From contig DATLZB010000158.1 in the NCBI GenBank assembly GCA_035574175.1, positions 1 to 64,000 on the forward strand: a stretch of DNA of 64,000 nucleotides, given 5' to 3'. A program made the translations under genes and the position numbers. This document shows positions 53,987 to 62,172 of this stretch, one piece after another. The notes under the pieces are model-generated. The model made no database searches. It was not told the DNA's origin and was given only the letters and a program-made list of their open reading frames with translations. Numbering within the stretch: position 1 is the stretch's first letter; each line of letters opens with the position of its first letter. This DNA is from DATLZB01 sp035574175. Its GTDB lineage: Bacteria; Pseudomonadota; Alphaproteobacteria; Rhizobiales; Hyphomicrobiaceae.

Positions 53987-54043
53987 TTCTAGATATCTGC
54001 GGTGCGGAAGGCGAGCGGCGGCATGAGGCAGCTGCTCACAAGG

Positions 54044-55219
54044 TTAGCGGCGAGCTGCTGACGCATCCGTCGGCTGGATGCCGGCACCCGTTGCCAACCG
54101 CCCGGCTGAGGACGGCATGCGATCGAGGCGGGAGGCGAGGTAGGCGGCAGAGCGCATCTCGAGCAGGCGACTTGCGGTACGTTCGAAAAGTCGGGCGCCG
54201 TCGCCGACAGGGTAGAGCTCGTGAGGTTCGGCGTCCGCCGACACAATGAGACAGACGCGGTTGTCGTAGAGGGTGTCGACCAGATTGACGAACCGGCGCG
54301 CCTCGTTGCGACGGGCCGGAGTGAGGCGCGGGACCCCCTCGATCAGCACGGTGTGAAAGGTGTAGGCGATGCGGAGGAAATCGGCTGCTCCGAGCGGTTT
54401 CTCGCACAGGTCGGAAAACCGAAACAGGGCAACGCCCATGGCAGCCTCGGGGACGAGCAGCTTCCGTCCGTGGACGGGAAGCTCCAGGCCCGTGCCCGTC
54501 TTCTGGCCCGTCAGCCGCGCGAAGACCTCCCGCATGCGATTGGCAGCGGTCGCGTCGAGGGGGGTGAAGTAAAGGTCGCGTCCGGCCAGCTTGGCAAGGC
54601 GGAAATCCTTGGCCGCGGCAAGCTCGAGCACGGTCATGCGTTCGCCGATGAGGTCGAGGAACGGTAGAAAGAGCTGGCGATTGAGCCCGTTCTGATAGAG
54701 CCCGGAAGGCGGCACGTTGGACGTGCAAACGACGACGACCTGGCTTTCAAACAGGCCCCTGAACAACCGTCCCAGGATCATGGCATCGGCAATATCGGTG
54801 ACGTGCAGTTCGTCGAAGCACAAGAGCCGTGCCTGGCGGGCAATCCGACGGGCGACGGACGGGATGGGGTCGCCGTCAACAGCGGCGCGAGCCACCGCAA
54901 TCAGCTCGTGCACCTCGGCCATGAACTCGTGAAAGTGTACGCGCCGGCGGGGCGAGAAGCGGACCCCCTCAAAGAAGAGGTCCATAAGCATCGTCTTGCC
55001 GCCGCCGACGCCGCCATGGATGTAAAGCCCATTCGGCGCGGCCGTCCCGTTGGCGCGCAGCCTGGCGAGCAAACCAGGGCCGGGCCGCCAGCGTTCGAGC
55101 CGCCGGGAAAGCTCGTCCAAGGCGCGGGCGACGACGAGCTGGGCCGGGTCCGGCTCCAGGCGCCCCGTGGTCACCAGGTCGTTCAGGCGCTGCAGCGGTC
55201 CCATGGGCATAGCGAGCAT
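54044..55219 (-). CDS. zapE: Cell division ATPase ZapE (AFG1-like)
   Basis: P-loop ATPase of the AFG1/ZapE family, which associates with FtsZ and supports division under stress or low oxygen. 391 residues. Walker A is GGVGGGKT at 69-76, Walker B LCFDELHVTD, and TSNVPPSGLYQNGLNR and RFVNLVDTLYDNRV are diagnostic. The start is uncertain among the methionines at 55219, 55210 and 55204. It lies downstream of sdh-type genes in many alphaproteobacteria and here is divergent from the GNAT gene. Confidence 0.92.
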   Translation of the reverse strand: MLAMPMGPLQRLNDLVTTGRLEPDPAQLVVARALDELSRRLERWRPGPGLLARLRANGTAAPNGLYIHGGVGGGKTMLMDLFFEGVRFSPRRRVHFHEFMAEVHELIAVARAAVDGDPIPSVARRIARQARLLCFDELHVTDIADAMILGRLFRGLFESQVVVVCTSNVPPSGLYQNGLNRQLFLPFLDLIGERMTVLELAAAKDFRLAKLAGRDLYFTPLDATAANRMREVFARLTGQKTGTGLELPVHGRKLLVPEAAMGVALFRFSDLCEKPLGAADFLRIAYTFHTVLIEGVPRLTPARRNEARRFVNLVDTLYDNRVCLIVSADAEPHELYPVGDGARLFERTASRLLEMRSAAYLASRLDRMPSSAGRLATGAGIQPTDASAARR

Positions 55220-55351
55220 GGCGGCCCCGCTAGCGTGCGATCCAACGGCAGGTCAAGCGGGAGCGTGGTTCAAGAGCATCGATGTGACATCAAGGCACCA
55301 GCGACGATCGGCACCCGTGTCGCGCCTCGAAATCGCCCGATCGGGGCTGTG

Positions 55352-55366
55352 TTGTGCGCCGCACAA
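55352..55366. promoter_or_regulatory. Palindrome TTGTGCGCCGCACAA upstream of the GNAT gene
   Basis: A 15-base near-perfect palindrome (7-bp arms around one central C), about 77 bases before the GNAT start. A closely related copy (first arm differs by one base) lies at 63083-63097 in the divergent promoter region at the end of the window. TGC-rich palindromes of this kind are operator-like. Confidence 0.45.
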
Positions 55367-55442
55367 GAACGCCTACATCTCGACCAACGCGGCGGGGGCC
55401 GGGAAATCCCGCGCCAAGCGCAGGCGGCAAGGAGTGAGGATC

Positions 55443-56018
55443 ATGAGCGGACAGCGGCTGCTCGGGGGCAGCATCAGAAAACTGTGGCCCACGGAAACCC
55501 ACCTGTTTCGTGACCATCTGCTTCGCCTGGACAAGGAAAGCCGGCGCATGCGCTTCGCGCACGGCGTCTCCGACAGTTTCATTGAAGAGTACGCCTTGCG
55601 CATGAGCGAGATGGGCGGCATCGTCTACGCCTATCTCGATGGCGGCCGAGCGCGCGCGGTCGCGGAATTAAGGAAACTCGGCGATATCTGGGGGCAGGAG
55701 GCGGAGGCTGCGTTCTCGGTGGAACGAGCCTACCAGGATATGGGGATCGGCACGGAGTTGATGGGCCGCGTGATCAGGGCGGCGCGTAATCGAGGAGTGC
55801 AGCGGCTCTACATGAGCTGCCTCGCTGAAAACCGCCGGATGCAGGCCATCGCCCGCAAATACGAGGCGGATCTTCGGTTCGAATACGGCGAGGTGGTAGG
55901 CGAGATCGTCGCGCTCGAGCCTAACTACTTTTCCATTCTCGCCGAAGCGGTGGAGGACCGTGTGGGGTTCGTGCTGGCCGTACTCGAACTGCAGCACCGC
56001 ATCGTCCGAGCGGCGTGA
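55443..56018 (+). CDS. GNAT-family acetyltransferase
   Basis: A 191-residue N-acetyltransferase. The acetyl-CoA loop is in FSVERAYQDMGIGTELMGRVIRAARNRGVQRLYMSCLAENRRMQAIARK (split here), with the R/Q-x-x-G-x-G/A pattern at QDMGIG. The N-terminal helices (LWPTETHLFRDHLLRLDKESRRMRF) fit GNATs acting on amines or proteins. AAGGAGTGAGG lies directly before the ATG at 55443; the frame extends upstream to 55050 through the zapE promoter area and is not used. The substrate is unknown. Confidence 0.85.
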   Translation: MSGQRLLGGSIRKLWPTETHLFRDHLLRLDKESRRMRFAHGVSDSFIEEYALRMSEMGGIVYAYLDGGRARAVAELRKLGDIWGQEAEAAFSVERAYQDMGIGTELMGRVIRAARNRGVQRLYMSCLAENRRMQAIARKYEADLRFEYGEVVGEIVALEPNYFSILAEAVEDRVGFVLAVLELQHRIVRAA

Positions 56019-56188
56019 TTTGATTCATGCGATGCGACGGAAGAACGGTAGGCTCGCTACAAATCATTAATTTGCAGCGCGGCATTCACATTTCGTCTGC
56101 TGAGCACCTAGCAACGCTCTCGAAACCCACAAATATTGGTGACTTAATGCAACACCACGACGAAAAAGCCCGTTCACGGACGAATAGA

Positions 56189-56201
56189 ATGCAATTTGCA
56201 T
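56189..56201. promoter_or_regulatory. Inverted repeat ATGCAA-T-TTGCAT
   Basis: Perfect 6-bp arms around a single T, in an AT-richer stretch about 80 bases before the small basic protein. Candidate regulator site. Confidence 0.3.
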
Positions 56202-56238
56202 GTCAACAATTCAGAAGACTTTCCACATGCTCGCATTT

Positions 56239-56256
56239 GTTCGAAATGATTCGAAC
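56239..56256. promoter_or_regulatory. Inverted repeat GTTCGAA-ATGA-TTCGAAC
   Basis: Perfect 7-bp arms around ATGA, ending three bases before the GAGGAGAG ribosome site of the small basic protein gene. On RNA it would form a hairpin close to the ribosome site, so it may act as a DNA operator or as a translational control. Confidence 0.45.
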
Positions 56257-56273
56257 TTGAGAGGAGAGAACAC

Positions 56274-56414
56274 ATGGCTAAGGTCGCAGTGAAGAAGAAG
56301 GCGGTCGCCCGCAGGGCGAAGGCGTCGGTGAGAAAGTCGTCGACGCGCAAGAGCGCCGGCCGCAAGCCGGCTCGGGCCGTCCGCAAGGCTCGCAAGGTGC
56401 GCCGGGGCCGCTAG
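56274..56414 (+). CDS. Small Lys/Arg/Ala-rich basic protein (histone H1-like)
   Basis: A 46-residue protein, too short for a general gene caller cut-off, with a good ribosome site GAGGAGAG six bases upstream. Reading MAKVAVKKKAVARRAKASV then more Lys/Arg/Ala/Ser to RKVRRGR, it is more than one-third Lys plus Arg and lacks acidic residues. Composition resembles histone H1 tails, chlamydial Hc1 or phage DNA-compacting peptides; it may bind DNA or RNA. The upstream 250 bases are unusually AT-rich for this genome, with two inverted repeats. It is followed by strong hairpins and a terminator. Confidence 0.65.
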   Translation: MAKVAVKKKAVARRAKASVRKSSTRKSAGRKPARAVRKARKVRRGR

Positions 56415-56421
56415 AGGCTGC

Positions 56422-56451
56422 GCGGTCCCCGCAGGGCAGGCGGGGCACCGC
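56422..56451 (+). other. Stable hairpin in the 3' end of the small basic protein transcript
   Basis: GCGGT-CCCCGC (56422-56432) pairs with GCGGGG-ACCGC (56440-56451, one bulged C) around a seven-base loop, starting eight bases after the stop. Together with the terminator downstream, the transcript would have a highly structured 3' part. Confidence 0.5.
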
Positions 56452-56496
56452 ACACGGCGGAGGCCGCAGGGCTCAGGCTCTTCGGCCCTATTGCAA

Positions 56497-56533
56497 CCGG
56501 GGGCATGCGCAAGCATCCCCCGGCTTCTTGTTT
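56497..56533 (+). terminator. Intrinsic terminator of the small basic protein gene
   Basis: CCGGGGG pairs with CCCCCGG; inside, ATGC pairs with GCAT across one bulged C, with the tetraloop GCAA; the stem is followed by CTTCTTGTTT. It ends 21 bases from the sdhB stop, so it may act for both strands. Confidence 0.7.
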
Positions 56534-56553
56534 CGTATCGTAGGCCGGCAGCC

Positions 56554-57336
56554 TCACACGCGACGCTCAATCATGAGCTTTTTGATCTCTGCGATGGCCT
56601 TGGCTGGGTTCAGGCCTTTAGGGCAGGCCTTGGCGCAGTTCAGGATCGTGTGACAGCGATAGAGGCGGAAGGGGTCCTCGAGCTGGTCGAGCCGCTCGCC
56701 CGTCGCTTCGTCGCGGCTGTCAACGATCCAGCGGTAGGCTTGCAGCAGGATAGCCGGCCCCAGGAAACGGTCGGAGTTCCACCAGTAGCTGGGACAACCT
56801 GCCGAGCAGCAGGCGCAGAGGATGCACTCGTAAAGTCCGTCGAGCCGCTCGCGCTCGGGACGCGACTGTCGCCATTCGGCGGCGGGAGCGGGCGTGGTGG
56901 TCTTGAGCCAGGGTTCGATCGAGCGGTGCTGGGCATAGAACTTGGTCAGATCCGGCACCAGGTCCTTGACGACCGGCATGTGCGGCAGCGGATATATCCG
57001 CACCGGATCGGCGAGGTCGGCGATGGCCTCGATGCAGGCAAGGCGGTTGGTGCCGTTGATGTTCATGGAGCACGAGCCGCAAATGCCCTCCCGACACGAG
57101 CGGCGGAAGGTGAGGGTTGAGTCGGTCTCGTTCTTAATCTTGATCAGGCCGTCGAGAACCATCGGCCCGCAGGAATCGAGGTCGATCCAGTAGCGGTCCA
57201 GACGCGGGTTCTCACCGTCCTCCGGATTCCATCGGTAAACGCGGAATTCACGCCATCTGCCCTTGCTGCTCGAGGGCTTGTTCCAGGTCTTGCCCGGTCT
57301 GATCTTCGAGTTCCTGGGCAGTGTCAGCTGAACCAT
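56554..57336 (-). CDS. sdhB: Succinate dehydrogenase iron-sulfur subunit
   Basis: Electron-transfer subunit of complex II, 260 residues. The 2Fe-2S cysteines are in CREGICGSCSMNINGTNRLAC; the 4Fe-4S and 3Fe-4S cysteines are in CILCACCSAGCPSYWW and CHTILNCAKACPKGLNP. It passes electrons from the flavoprotein to quinone. In this operon it is separated from sdhA by an unknown gene (gap 118 bases upstream of it), which is not the usual sdhAB order. Confidence 0.97.
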   Translation of the reverse strand: MVQLTLPRNSKIRPGKTWNKPSSSKGRWREFRVYRWNPEDGENPRLDRYWIDLDSCGPMVLDGLIKIKNETDSTLTFRRSCREGICGSCSMNINGTNRLACIEAIADLADPVRIYPLPHMPVVKDLVPDLTKFYAQHRSIEPWLKTTTPAPAAEWRQSRPERERLDGLYECILCACCSAGCPSYWWNSDRFLGPAILLQAYRWIVDSRDEATGERLDQLEDPFRLYRCHTILNCAKACPKGLNPAKAIAEIKKLMIERRV

Positions 57337-57454
57337 GTGGTGGATTGTCTCCGGCTCGATTGTCGGCTTTCGGCCGCCACTATGTCATGGATTTCGCACC
57401 GCACACTGTCAATCTCGCCGGATTGGCGCGGGCACATACGCGACACACTGTCCC

Positions 57455-58066
57455 TTAGGCGTCATCCAGCCGGTAGCGCTTCAGCTCGCGCACGAGAGCG
57501 GTGAGCCGCACGGAGATGTCGAGGCCGCTGTCGACCGAGGTCTTCAAGGTGGCACGCTGGGCGATCAATCGATTGAGGCGCTCCTGCTGCTCGCCGAAGC
57601 CGAAGAAGACCTTCTCCGGTGCGTTGATCTCGCCGTCCTCGATGGCCGACATGGTTGCATAGCTGCTCTGGGCAGCCAGTACGAACATGCTGGCGATGTG
57701 GTCGACGAGTTCCTGGTAGATGCGAATGGAATCGGCATCAACGCGCGCACCGTGCACCCCGAACTTGAGCGGTGCGGCTGCAGTGCCGCCTTCACCAGCA
57801 AACAGCTTCGGGTAGCGCTGGAAGCGGCGGAAGGCGTCGTGCAGACCGAGGCAGGAACTCTCAAGATCGCGCAGCGCCATCGCCGCCTTGCGGCGGCCCC
57901 GCGATCTGTCGCTTGGAGTACGATCCTGGGCGATCCAGTTGATCGAGGCAATGGAGGAGATGGCGCCGAGCGCTGCCAGCGCAGGCAACACGGCAGCGAA
58001 CGGATCGGGCGCAAGGCGCATGTTGGCGTCGGCCTTGGCGATCGTCTTTCGCGTTGCCCGTTGCAC
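57455..58066 (-). CDS. Unknown protein inserted between sdhA and sdhB
   Basis: A 203-residue protein of unknown function. The N-terminal part is basic then weakly hydrophobic (LPALAALGAISSIASINWIA, possibly one membrane segment). The remaining part is helical (RDLESSCLGLHDAFRRFQRYPKLF, then EQQERLNRLIAQRATLKTSVDSGLDISVRLTALVRELKRY). No family is recognised. It lies between sdhA (146 bases upstream) and sdhB (118 bases downstream) in the same direction, so it is presumably part of the operon unless the gaps carry promoters. A complex-II assembly or accessory role is only a hypothesis. Confidence 0.6.
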   Translation of the reverse strand: MQRATRKTIAKADANMRLAPDPFAAVLPALAALGAISSIASINWIAQDRTPSDRSRGRRKAAMALRDLESSCLGLHDAFRRFQRYPKLFAGEGGTAAAPLKFGVHGARVDADSIRIYQELVDHIASMFVLAAQSSYATMSAIEDGEINAPEKVFFGFGEQQERLNRLIAQRATLKTSVDSGLDISVRLTALVRELKRYRLDDA

Positions 58067-58212
58067 GACGGTCCCCGGAATGGATGTTTCAGTGCGGCAG
58101 GGTGGGGCGACTCAACGGTCGCATTCATACATGGCGGCGATGGCAGACAAGCGGCGGCGCCAAGAAAGCTGTGTGTGGCAGGCAAGCCGCGCAGGCGGGG
58201 CCACGGCCGGGG

Positions 58213-60066
58213 TCAATAGACGCGGGCTTTGGGGGGGATGTACTTGATCTCGTTGGTCAGCGTGTGCGTGTGAACAGGCCGGTAATCGATGCGCACCGAT
58301 CGGTCGCGGTCGTCTGTCCAGGCCAGCGTGTGCTTCATCCAATTGACGTCATCGCGGGCGGGAAAATCCTCGCGCGCATGCGCGCCGCGGCTCTCCTTGC
58401 GGTCCCTGGCGCCTACCACCGTCACGGCCGCCTGCACGATCAGGTTTTCGAACTCCAGCGTCTCGATGAGGTCGGAATTCCAGATGAGCGAGCGGTCCGA
58501 CACGCGGATGTCGTCGGTGCCCCTCCACAACTCGCAAATCAGTTTCACGCCCTCTTCCAGGACCGGCCCGTCACGGAACACGGCGCAATTGTTTTGCATC
58601 ACCTTCTGCATCTCGAGCCGCAGCGCCGCGGTCGGCGTCGAACCCGAGGCGTAGCGGAGGCGGTCGAGGCGGGACAGGGCCAGATCGGCGGCGTTGGCGG
58701 GCAGCTCCGGGTGCGCGGAGTTCGGTTCGATGGTCTCGGCGCATCGCAAGGCAGCGGCACGACCGAACACGATGAGGTCAATGAGGGAGTTGGAGCCCAG
58801 CCGATTGGCGCCGTGCACGGACACGCAGGCGGCCTCGCCGAGTGCCATCAGGCCGGGCACGACACAGTCGGGATTGCCATGTTTCAGCGTCACGACCTCG
58901 CCGTGATAGTTGGTCGGGATGCCGCCCATGTTGTAGTGCACGGTGGGGATTACCGGGATCGGCTGGCGGCGCAAATCGACGCCGGCGAAGATCTTCGCGC
59001 TCTCGGTGATGCCCGGCAGGCGCTCGGCCAGGATATCCGGATCGAGATGGTCGAGGTGGAGATAAAGGTGGTCCTTCTCGGGCCCCACGCCGCGGCCCTC
59101 GCGGATCTCGACGGTCATCGCGCGGGAAACCACGTCGCGGGAGGCGAGGTCCTTTGCGTGTGGGGCGTAGCGCTCCATGAAGCGCTCGCCCTCGGAGTTG
59201 GTTAGGTATCCTCCCTCACCTCGCGCGCCCTCGGTGATGAGGACGCCGGCGCCGTAGACGCCGGTCGGATGGAACTGGACGAACTCCATGTCCTGCAGCG
59301 GAAGGCCGGCGCGCAGCACCATGGCGTTGCCATCACCGGTGCAGGTGTGCGCTCCGGTGCAGGAGAAGTAGATGCGGCCATAACCGCCGGTGGCGAGAAT
59401 GGTCTTCTTGGCGCGGAAGCGGTGGACGCTGCCGTCGTCGAGGCAGAGGGCCACGACGCCAAGGCAGGCCCCTTCCTGATCCATCATCAGATCGATGGCG
59501 AAGTACTCGATGAAGAACTCGGCCGAATGGCGCAGGGCCTGCCCGTAGAGCGTGTGCAACATGGCATGGCCCGTACGATCGGCAACGGCACAGGTGCGTT
59601 GGGCCGGCGGGCCTTCGCCATACTCGGTGGTCATGCCGCCAAACGGGCGCTGATAAATGCGGCCGTCCTCGGTGCGGGAGAAGGGCACCCCGTAGTGCTC
59701 GAGCTCATAGACCGATTGGGGAGCGTTGCGGCACAGGTACTCGATGGCATCCTGATCACCGAGCCAGTCGGCTCCCTTCACGGTGTCGTACATGTGCCAG
59801 CGCCAGTCGTCGGGCCCCATGTTACCCAGAGCCGCGGCAACGCCGCCCTGGGCCGCCACCGTATGTGAGCGGGTCGGGAAGACCTTGGTGATGCAGGCGG
59901 TCTTGAGGCCCGCCTCGGCAGCACCCAAGGTGGCGCGCAAGCCGGAGCCCCCTGCGCCGACGACGACCACGTCGTAGGTGTGGTCGGTCAAAGGATAAGC
60001 TCTGCCGTTGATGGAGGGGGCGGCTGGGGCGGAGCCGTTGCCCTTGGCGTTGCCGGCTTGCGTCAT
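58213..60066 (-). CDS. sdhA: Succinate dehydrogenase flavoprotein subunit
   Basis: Catalytic subunit of complex II, 617 residues. The N-terminal FAD motif VVVGAGGSGLRATLGAAEAGL, the FAD-linking histidine in RSHTVAAQGGVAAALGN, the active-site regions DQDAIEYLCRNAP and GANRLGSNSLIDLIVFGR, and the C-terminal YRPVHTHTLT are all intact. It oxidises succinate to fumarate. It lies directly after sdhD (7-base gap) and before the unknown 203-residue gene. Confidence 0.98.
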   Translation of the reverse strand: MTQAGNAKGNGSAPAAPSINGRAYPLTDHTYDVVVVGAGGSGLRATLGAAEAGLKTACITKVFPTRSHTVAAQGGVAAALGNMGPDDWRWHMYDTVKGADWLGDQDAIEYLCRNAPQSVYELEHYGVPFSRTEDGRIYQRPFGGMTTEYGEGPPAQRTCAVADRTGHAMLHTLYGQALRHSAEFFIEYFAIDLMMDQEGACLGVVALCLDDGSVHRFRAKKTILATGGYGRIYFSCTGAHTCTGDGNAMVLRAGLPLQDMEFVQFHPTGVYGAGVLITEGARGEGGYLTNSEGERFMERYAPHAKDLASRDVVSRAMTVEIREGRGVGPEKDHLYLHLDHLDPDILAERLPGITESAKIFAGVDLRRQPIPVIPTVHYNMGGIPTNYHGEVVTLKHGNPDCVVPGLMALGEAACVSVHGANRLGSNSLIDLIVFGRAAALRCAETIEPNSAHPELPANAADLALSRLDRLRYASGSTPTAALRLEMQKVMQNNCAVFRDGPVLEEGVKLICELWRGTDDIRVSDRSLIWNSDLIETLEFENLIVQAAVTVVGARDRKESRGAHAREDFPARDDVNWMKHTLAWTDDRDRSVRIDYRPVHTHTLTNEIKYIPPKARVY

Positions 60067-60073
60067 CGCATCC

Positions 60074-60448
60074 TCAAGAATCGAAGCTCAGCTTCAGCAC
60101 CGCCAAGGCGATGGCCGCCCCGATTACGATCGAAAAGAACGTGTTGAGCACCAGGAGCACGAGCTTCGCTCCTTCGGCGTGGACGTAATCTTCGATGATC
60201 ACCTGCATGCCGATGCGCATGTGGAGCACGGCGGAGAGGAGGAGCAGGAACAGCGCGAGCGCGACGAGCGGGTGGGCGAGAGTTCGGGTGACCGTGGCAT
60301 GGTCGGCGCCCGCCAGCAAGGCGATGAGCACCACAAGCGGCGGAACAAGGATCAGGTTGGCGACGGCGGTCAGTCGCTGGCGCCAAAAGTGGCTGGTGCC
60401 GTCCCTGGCGGAGCCCAAGCCCCGCACCCTCCTCAGCGGTGTGCTCAC
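60074..60448 (-). CDS. sdhD: Succinate dehydrogenase membrane anchor SdhD
   Basis: A 124-residue membrane protein with three hydrophobic helices (about residues 27-45, 57-78, 92-117), a typical complex-II anchor. LLSAVLHMRIGMQVIIEDYVH contains the heme-binding histidine region and the conserved D-Y-V pattern of SdhD. It lies six bases after sdhC and seven before sdhA. Confidence 0.93.
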   Translation of the reverse strand: MSTPLRRVRGLGSARDGTSHFWRQRLTAVANLILVPPLVVLIALLAGADHATVTRTLAHPLVALALFLLLLSAVLHMRIGMQVIIEDYVHAEGAKLVLLVLNTFFSIVIGAAIALAVLKLSFDS

Positions 60449-60454
60449 GACTTC

Positions 60455-60889
60455 TCAAATCCCTCCACGGAGGTGCCCAGCCAGAACCCAGATGGCGAGG
60501 GTAATGGCGACAGAAAGGATGATCGTTCCCCAGCACAGCAGATCGACGTTCGCCAGAGCAAAGCCGCGGCCGGTGTCCCAGATCAGATGGCGGATGCCGC
60601 CAAGCATGTGGTGGACGAGGACCCAGGTGTAGCCGAAGAGTACGATCCTGCCGATCGGTACGCCATAAGGGCTCGCAGCGATGAGACCGTTGACGTAGTC
60701 GAAGGAAGCCTGCCCGGCGGCTGCCGAGACCACCCAGGCTGCGAACAGAAGCGTGCCGAAGTAAAGGGCGCCGCCGGTGATGCGATGGAGGATCGACATC
60801 ACCATGTTGATGAGCGGCGAATAGATCTGCAGATGCGGAGAAATGGGCCGCGCGCGCTTCGATCCGTTTACGGATGCGGCCTCAGCCAT
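60455..60889 (-). CDS. sdhC: Succinate dehydrogenase cytochrome b556 subunit SdhC
   Basis: A 144-residue membrane subunit with three helices. RPISPHLQIYSPLINMVMSILHRITGG is the family signature with the quinone-site residues, and VLVHHMLGGIRHLIWD holds the heme-b histidine. It is the first gene of the operon; the upstream 224 bases to the hydratase gene hold the promoter. I see no obvious regulator site there. Confidence 0.95.
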   Translation of the reverse strand: MAEAASVNGSKRARPISPHLQIYSPLINMVMSILHRITGGALYFGTLLFAAWVVSAAAGQASFDYVNGLIAASPYGVPIGRIVLFGYTWVLVHHMLGGIRHLIWDTGRGFALANVDLLCWGTIILSVAITLAIWVLAGHLRGGI

Positions 60890-61113
60890 TGGTCAAGCTC
60901 CAAATGCTCCCGGCGCGGGATGCAACCATAGCTTAGCGGCGATGCTCCGGCCTTTCCGCCTGATCATGCCTGCCATGCGAAGGCGGTTCGGCGTGCGGAA
61001 TAGCCCCGCGCATGGAATCGCCTGCCGTATAGCGTGCGATGCAAAATGCGGCAACGGTGCAGGTGTTCCCGAGCCGGTGTTGCGGAGGCGGCGCCGCACG
61101 AGCGAGGCGTCGC

Positions 61114-62172
61114 CTAGCGCGGCAGAATCGCCCACATGTCGAGGTCGAGGATGACACCGTCCTCGTAGGCGCCCGAGGCCATGAGACGCGGAAAACCGGC
61201 GGCTGTCCGGTTTTTGAGGGCGATCAGGCGCAGGCGCAGGGCGCCAACGTCGCTGCGGCCAGGCAGCTCCGCCTTCTCCAGCACTTCCGACCAGGCATAG
61301 ACGGTGTCGCCGGCAAAGCAGGGCGCGGTGTGGCGGCCGCCGTTGATGGCGGCGATGTGGAAGCAGTTGGCAAGCCCGTTGAAAGAGAGGGCCCGCGCCA
61401 GCGAGATCACCGCGCCGCCATAGACCAGACGGCGACCGAAGCGGCCTTGGCCTTCCGCGTGCTGATTGAAATGCACCCGCGCCGTGTTCTGATAAAGCCT
61501 GGTCGCAATCTGGTGCTCGGCCTCTTCCAGCGTCATGCCGTCGGCGTGGTCGATGCGCTCGCCGACCTCGTAGTCCTGCCAGCGGTGAGGAGCGCCGGCG
61601 GCGGCGAGGTCATAAGCGGCGGGATCGATGGGTGGCACGGCGGTGCCGATGGTGGCCGGCTCGAGCCGATCGGAGAGATCGGGCACCACCGGTTCGGGGG
61701 CGGGCGCGGTCTTGTTGCGCTTTTTCACCATCACCCAGCGCACATACTCGAGCACGGTTTGCCCGGCTTGGTTCTCGCCCTTCGAGCGCACGTAGACGAT
61801 GCCCGCTTCGCCGCTTGAAGTCTCCTTGAGCCCGATCACCTCGGAGGTGGCGCTCAGCGTGTCGCCGGCATACACGGGCCGCAGGAACCGGCACTCGGCA
61901 TAGCCGAGGTTGGCGACGGCATTGAGCGAGATGTCGGGGACGGTCTTGCCGAACACGACGTTGAATACGAGCAGGTCGTCGACGGGCGAGCGTGGGTAGC
62001 CGATAGCCCTGGCAAAGGTATCTGCCGACTGCACGGCAAAGCGAGGTCCGTATAGTCCCATGTAGACGGCGACATCGCCGGCAGTGAGGGTGCGGGGCGA
62101 GGCGTGGCGCAAGACCTGGCCCAGACGAAAGTCCTCGAAGAAATTGCCCAAGCCGGTCTTGGAGGCGGTCAT
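61114..62172 (-). CDS. Mesaconyl-CoA hydratase-like MaoC dehydratase
   Basis: A 352-residue double-hotdog protein of the MaoC class, matching mesaconyl-CoA (2-methylfumaryl-CoA) hydratase, which makes beta-methylmalyl-CoA in the ethylmalonyl-CoA pathway. FFEDFRLGQVLRHASPRTLTAGD opens the first hotdog; LYQNTARVHFNQHAEGQGRFGRRLVYGGAVISLARALSFNG carries the catalytic hydratase-2 type residues in the second. It overlaps the upstream lyase gene by four bases (ATGA), so the two are translationally coupled. Other MaoC hydratases cannot be wholly excluded. Confidence 0.85.
   Translation of the reverse strand: MTASKTGLGNFFEDFRLGQVLRHASPRTLTAGDVAVYMGLYGPRFAVQSADTFARAIGYPRSPVDDLLVFNVVFGKTVPDISLNAVANLGYAECRFLRPVYAGDTLSATSEVIGLKETSSGEAGIVYVRSKGENQAGQTVLEYVRWVMVKKRNKTAPAPEPVVPDLSDRLEPATIGTAVPPIDPAAYDLAAAGAPHRWQDYEVGERIDHADGMTLEEAEHQIATRLYQNTARVHFNQHAEGQGRFGRRLVYGGAVISLARALSFNGLANCFHIAAINGGRHTAPCFAGDTVYAWSEVLEKAELPGRSDVGALRLRLIALKNRTAAGFPRLMASGAYEDGVILDLDMWAILPR

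Noticed and set aside
55050..55442. Upstream extension of the GNAT gene
   Set aside because: Runs over the zapE start and the palindrome; AAGGAGTGAGG marks the start at 55443.
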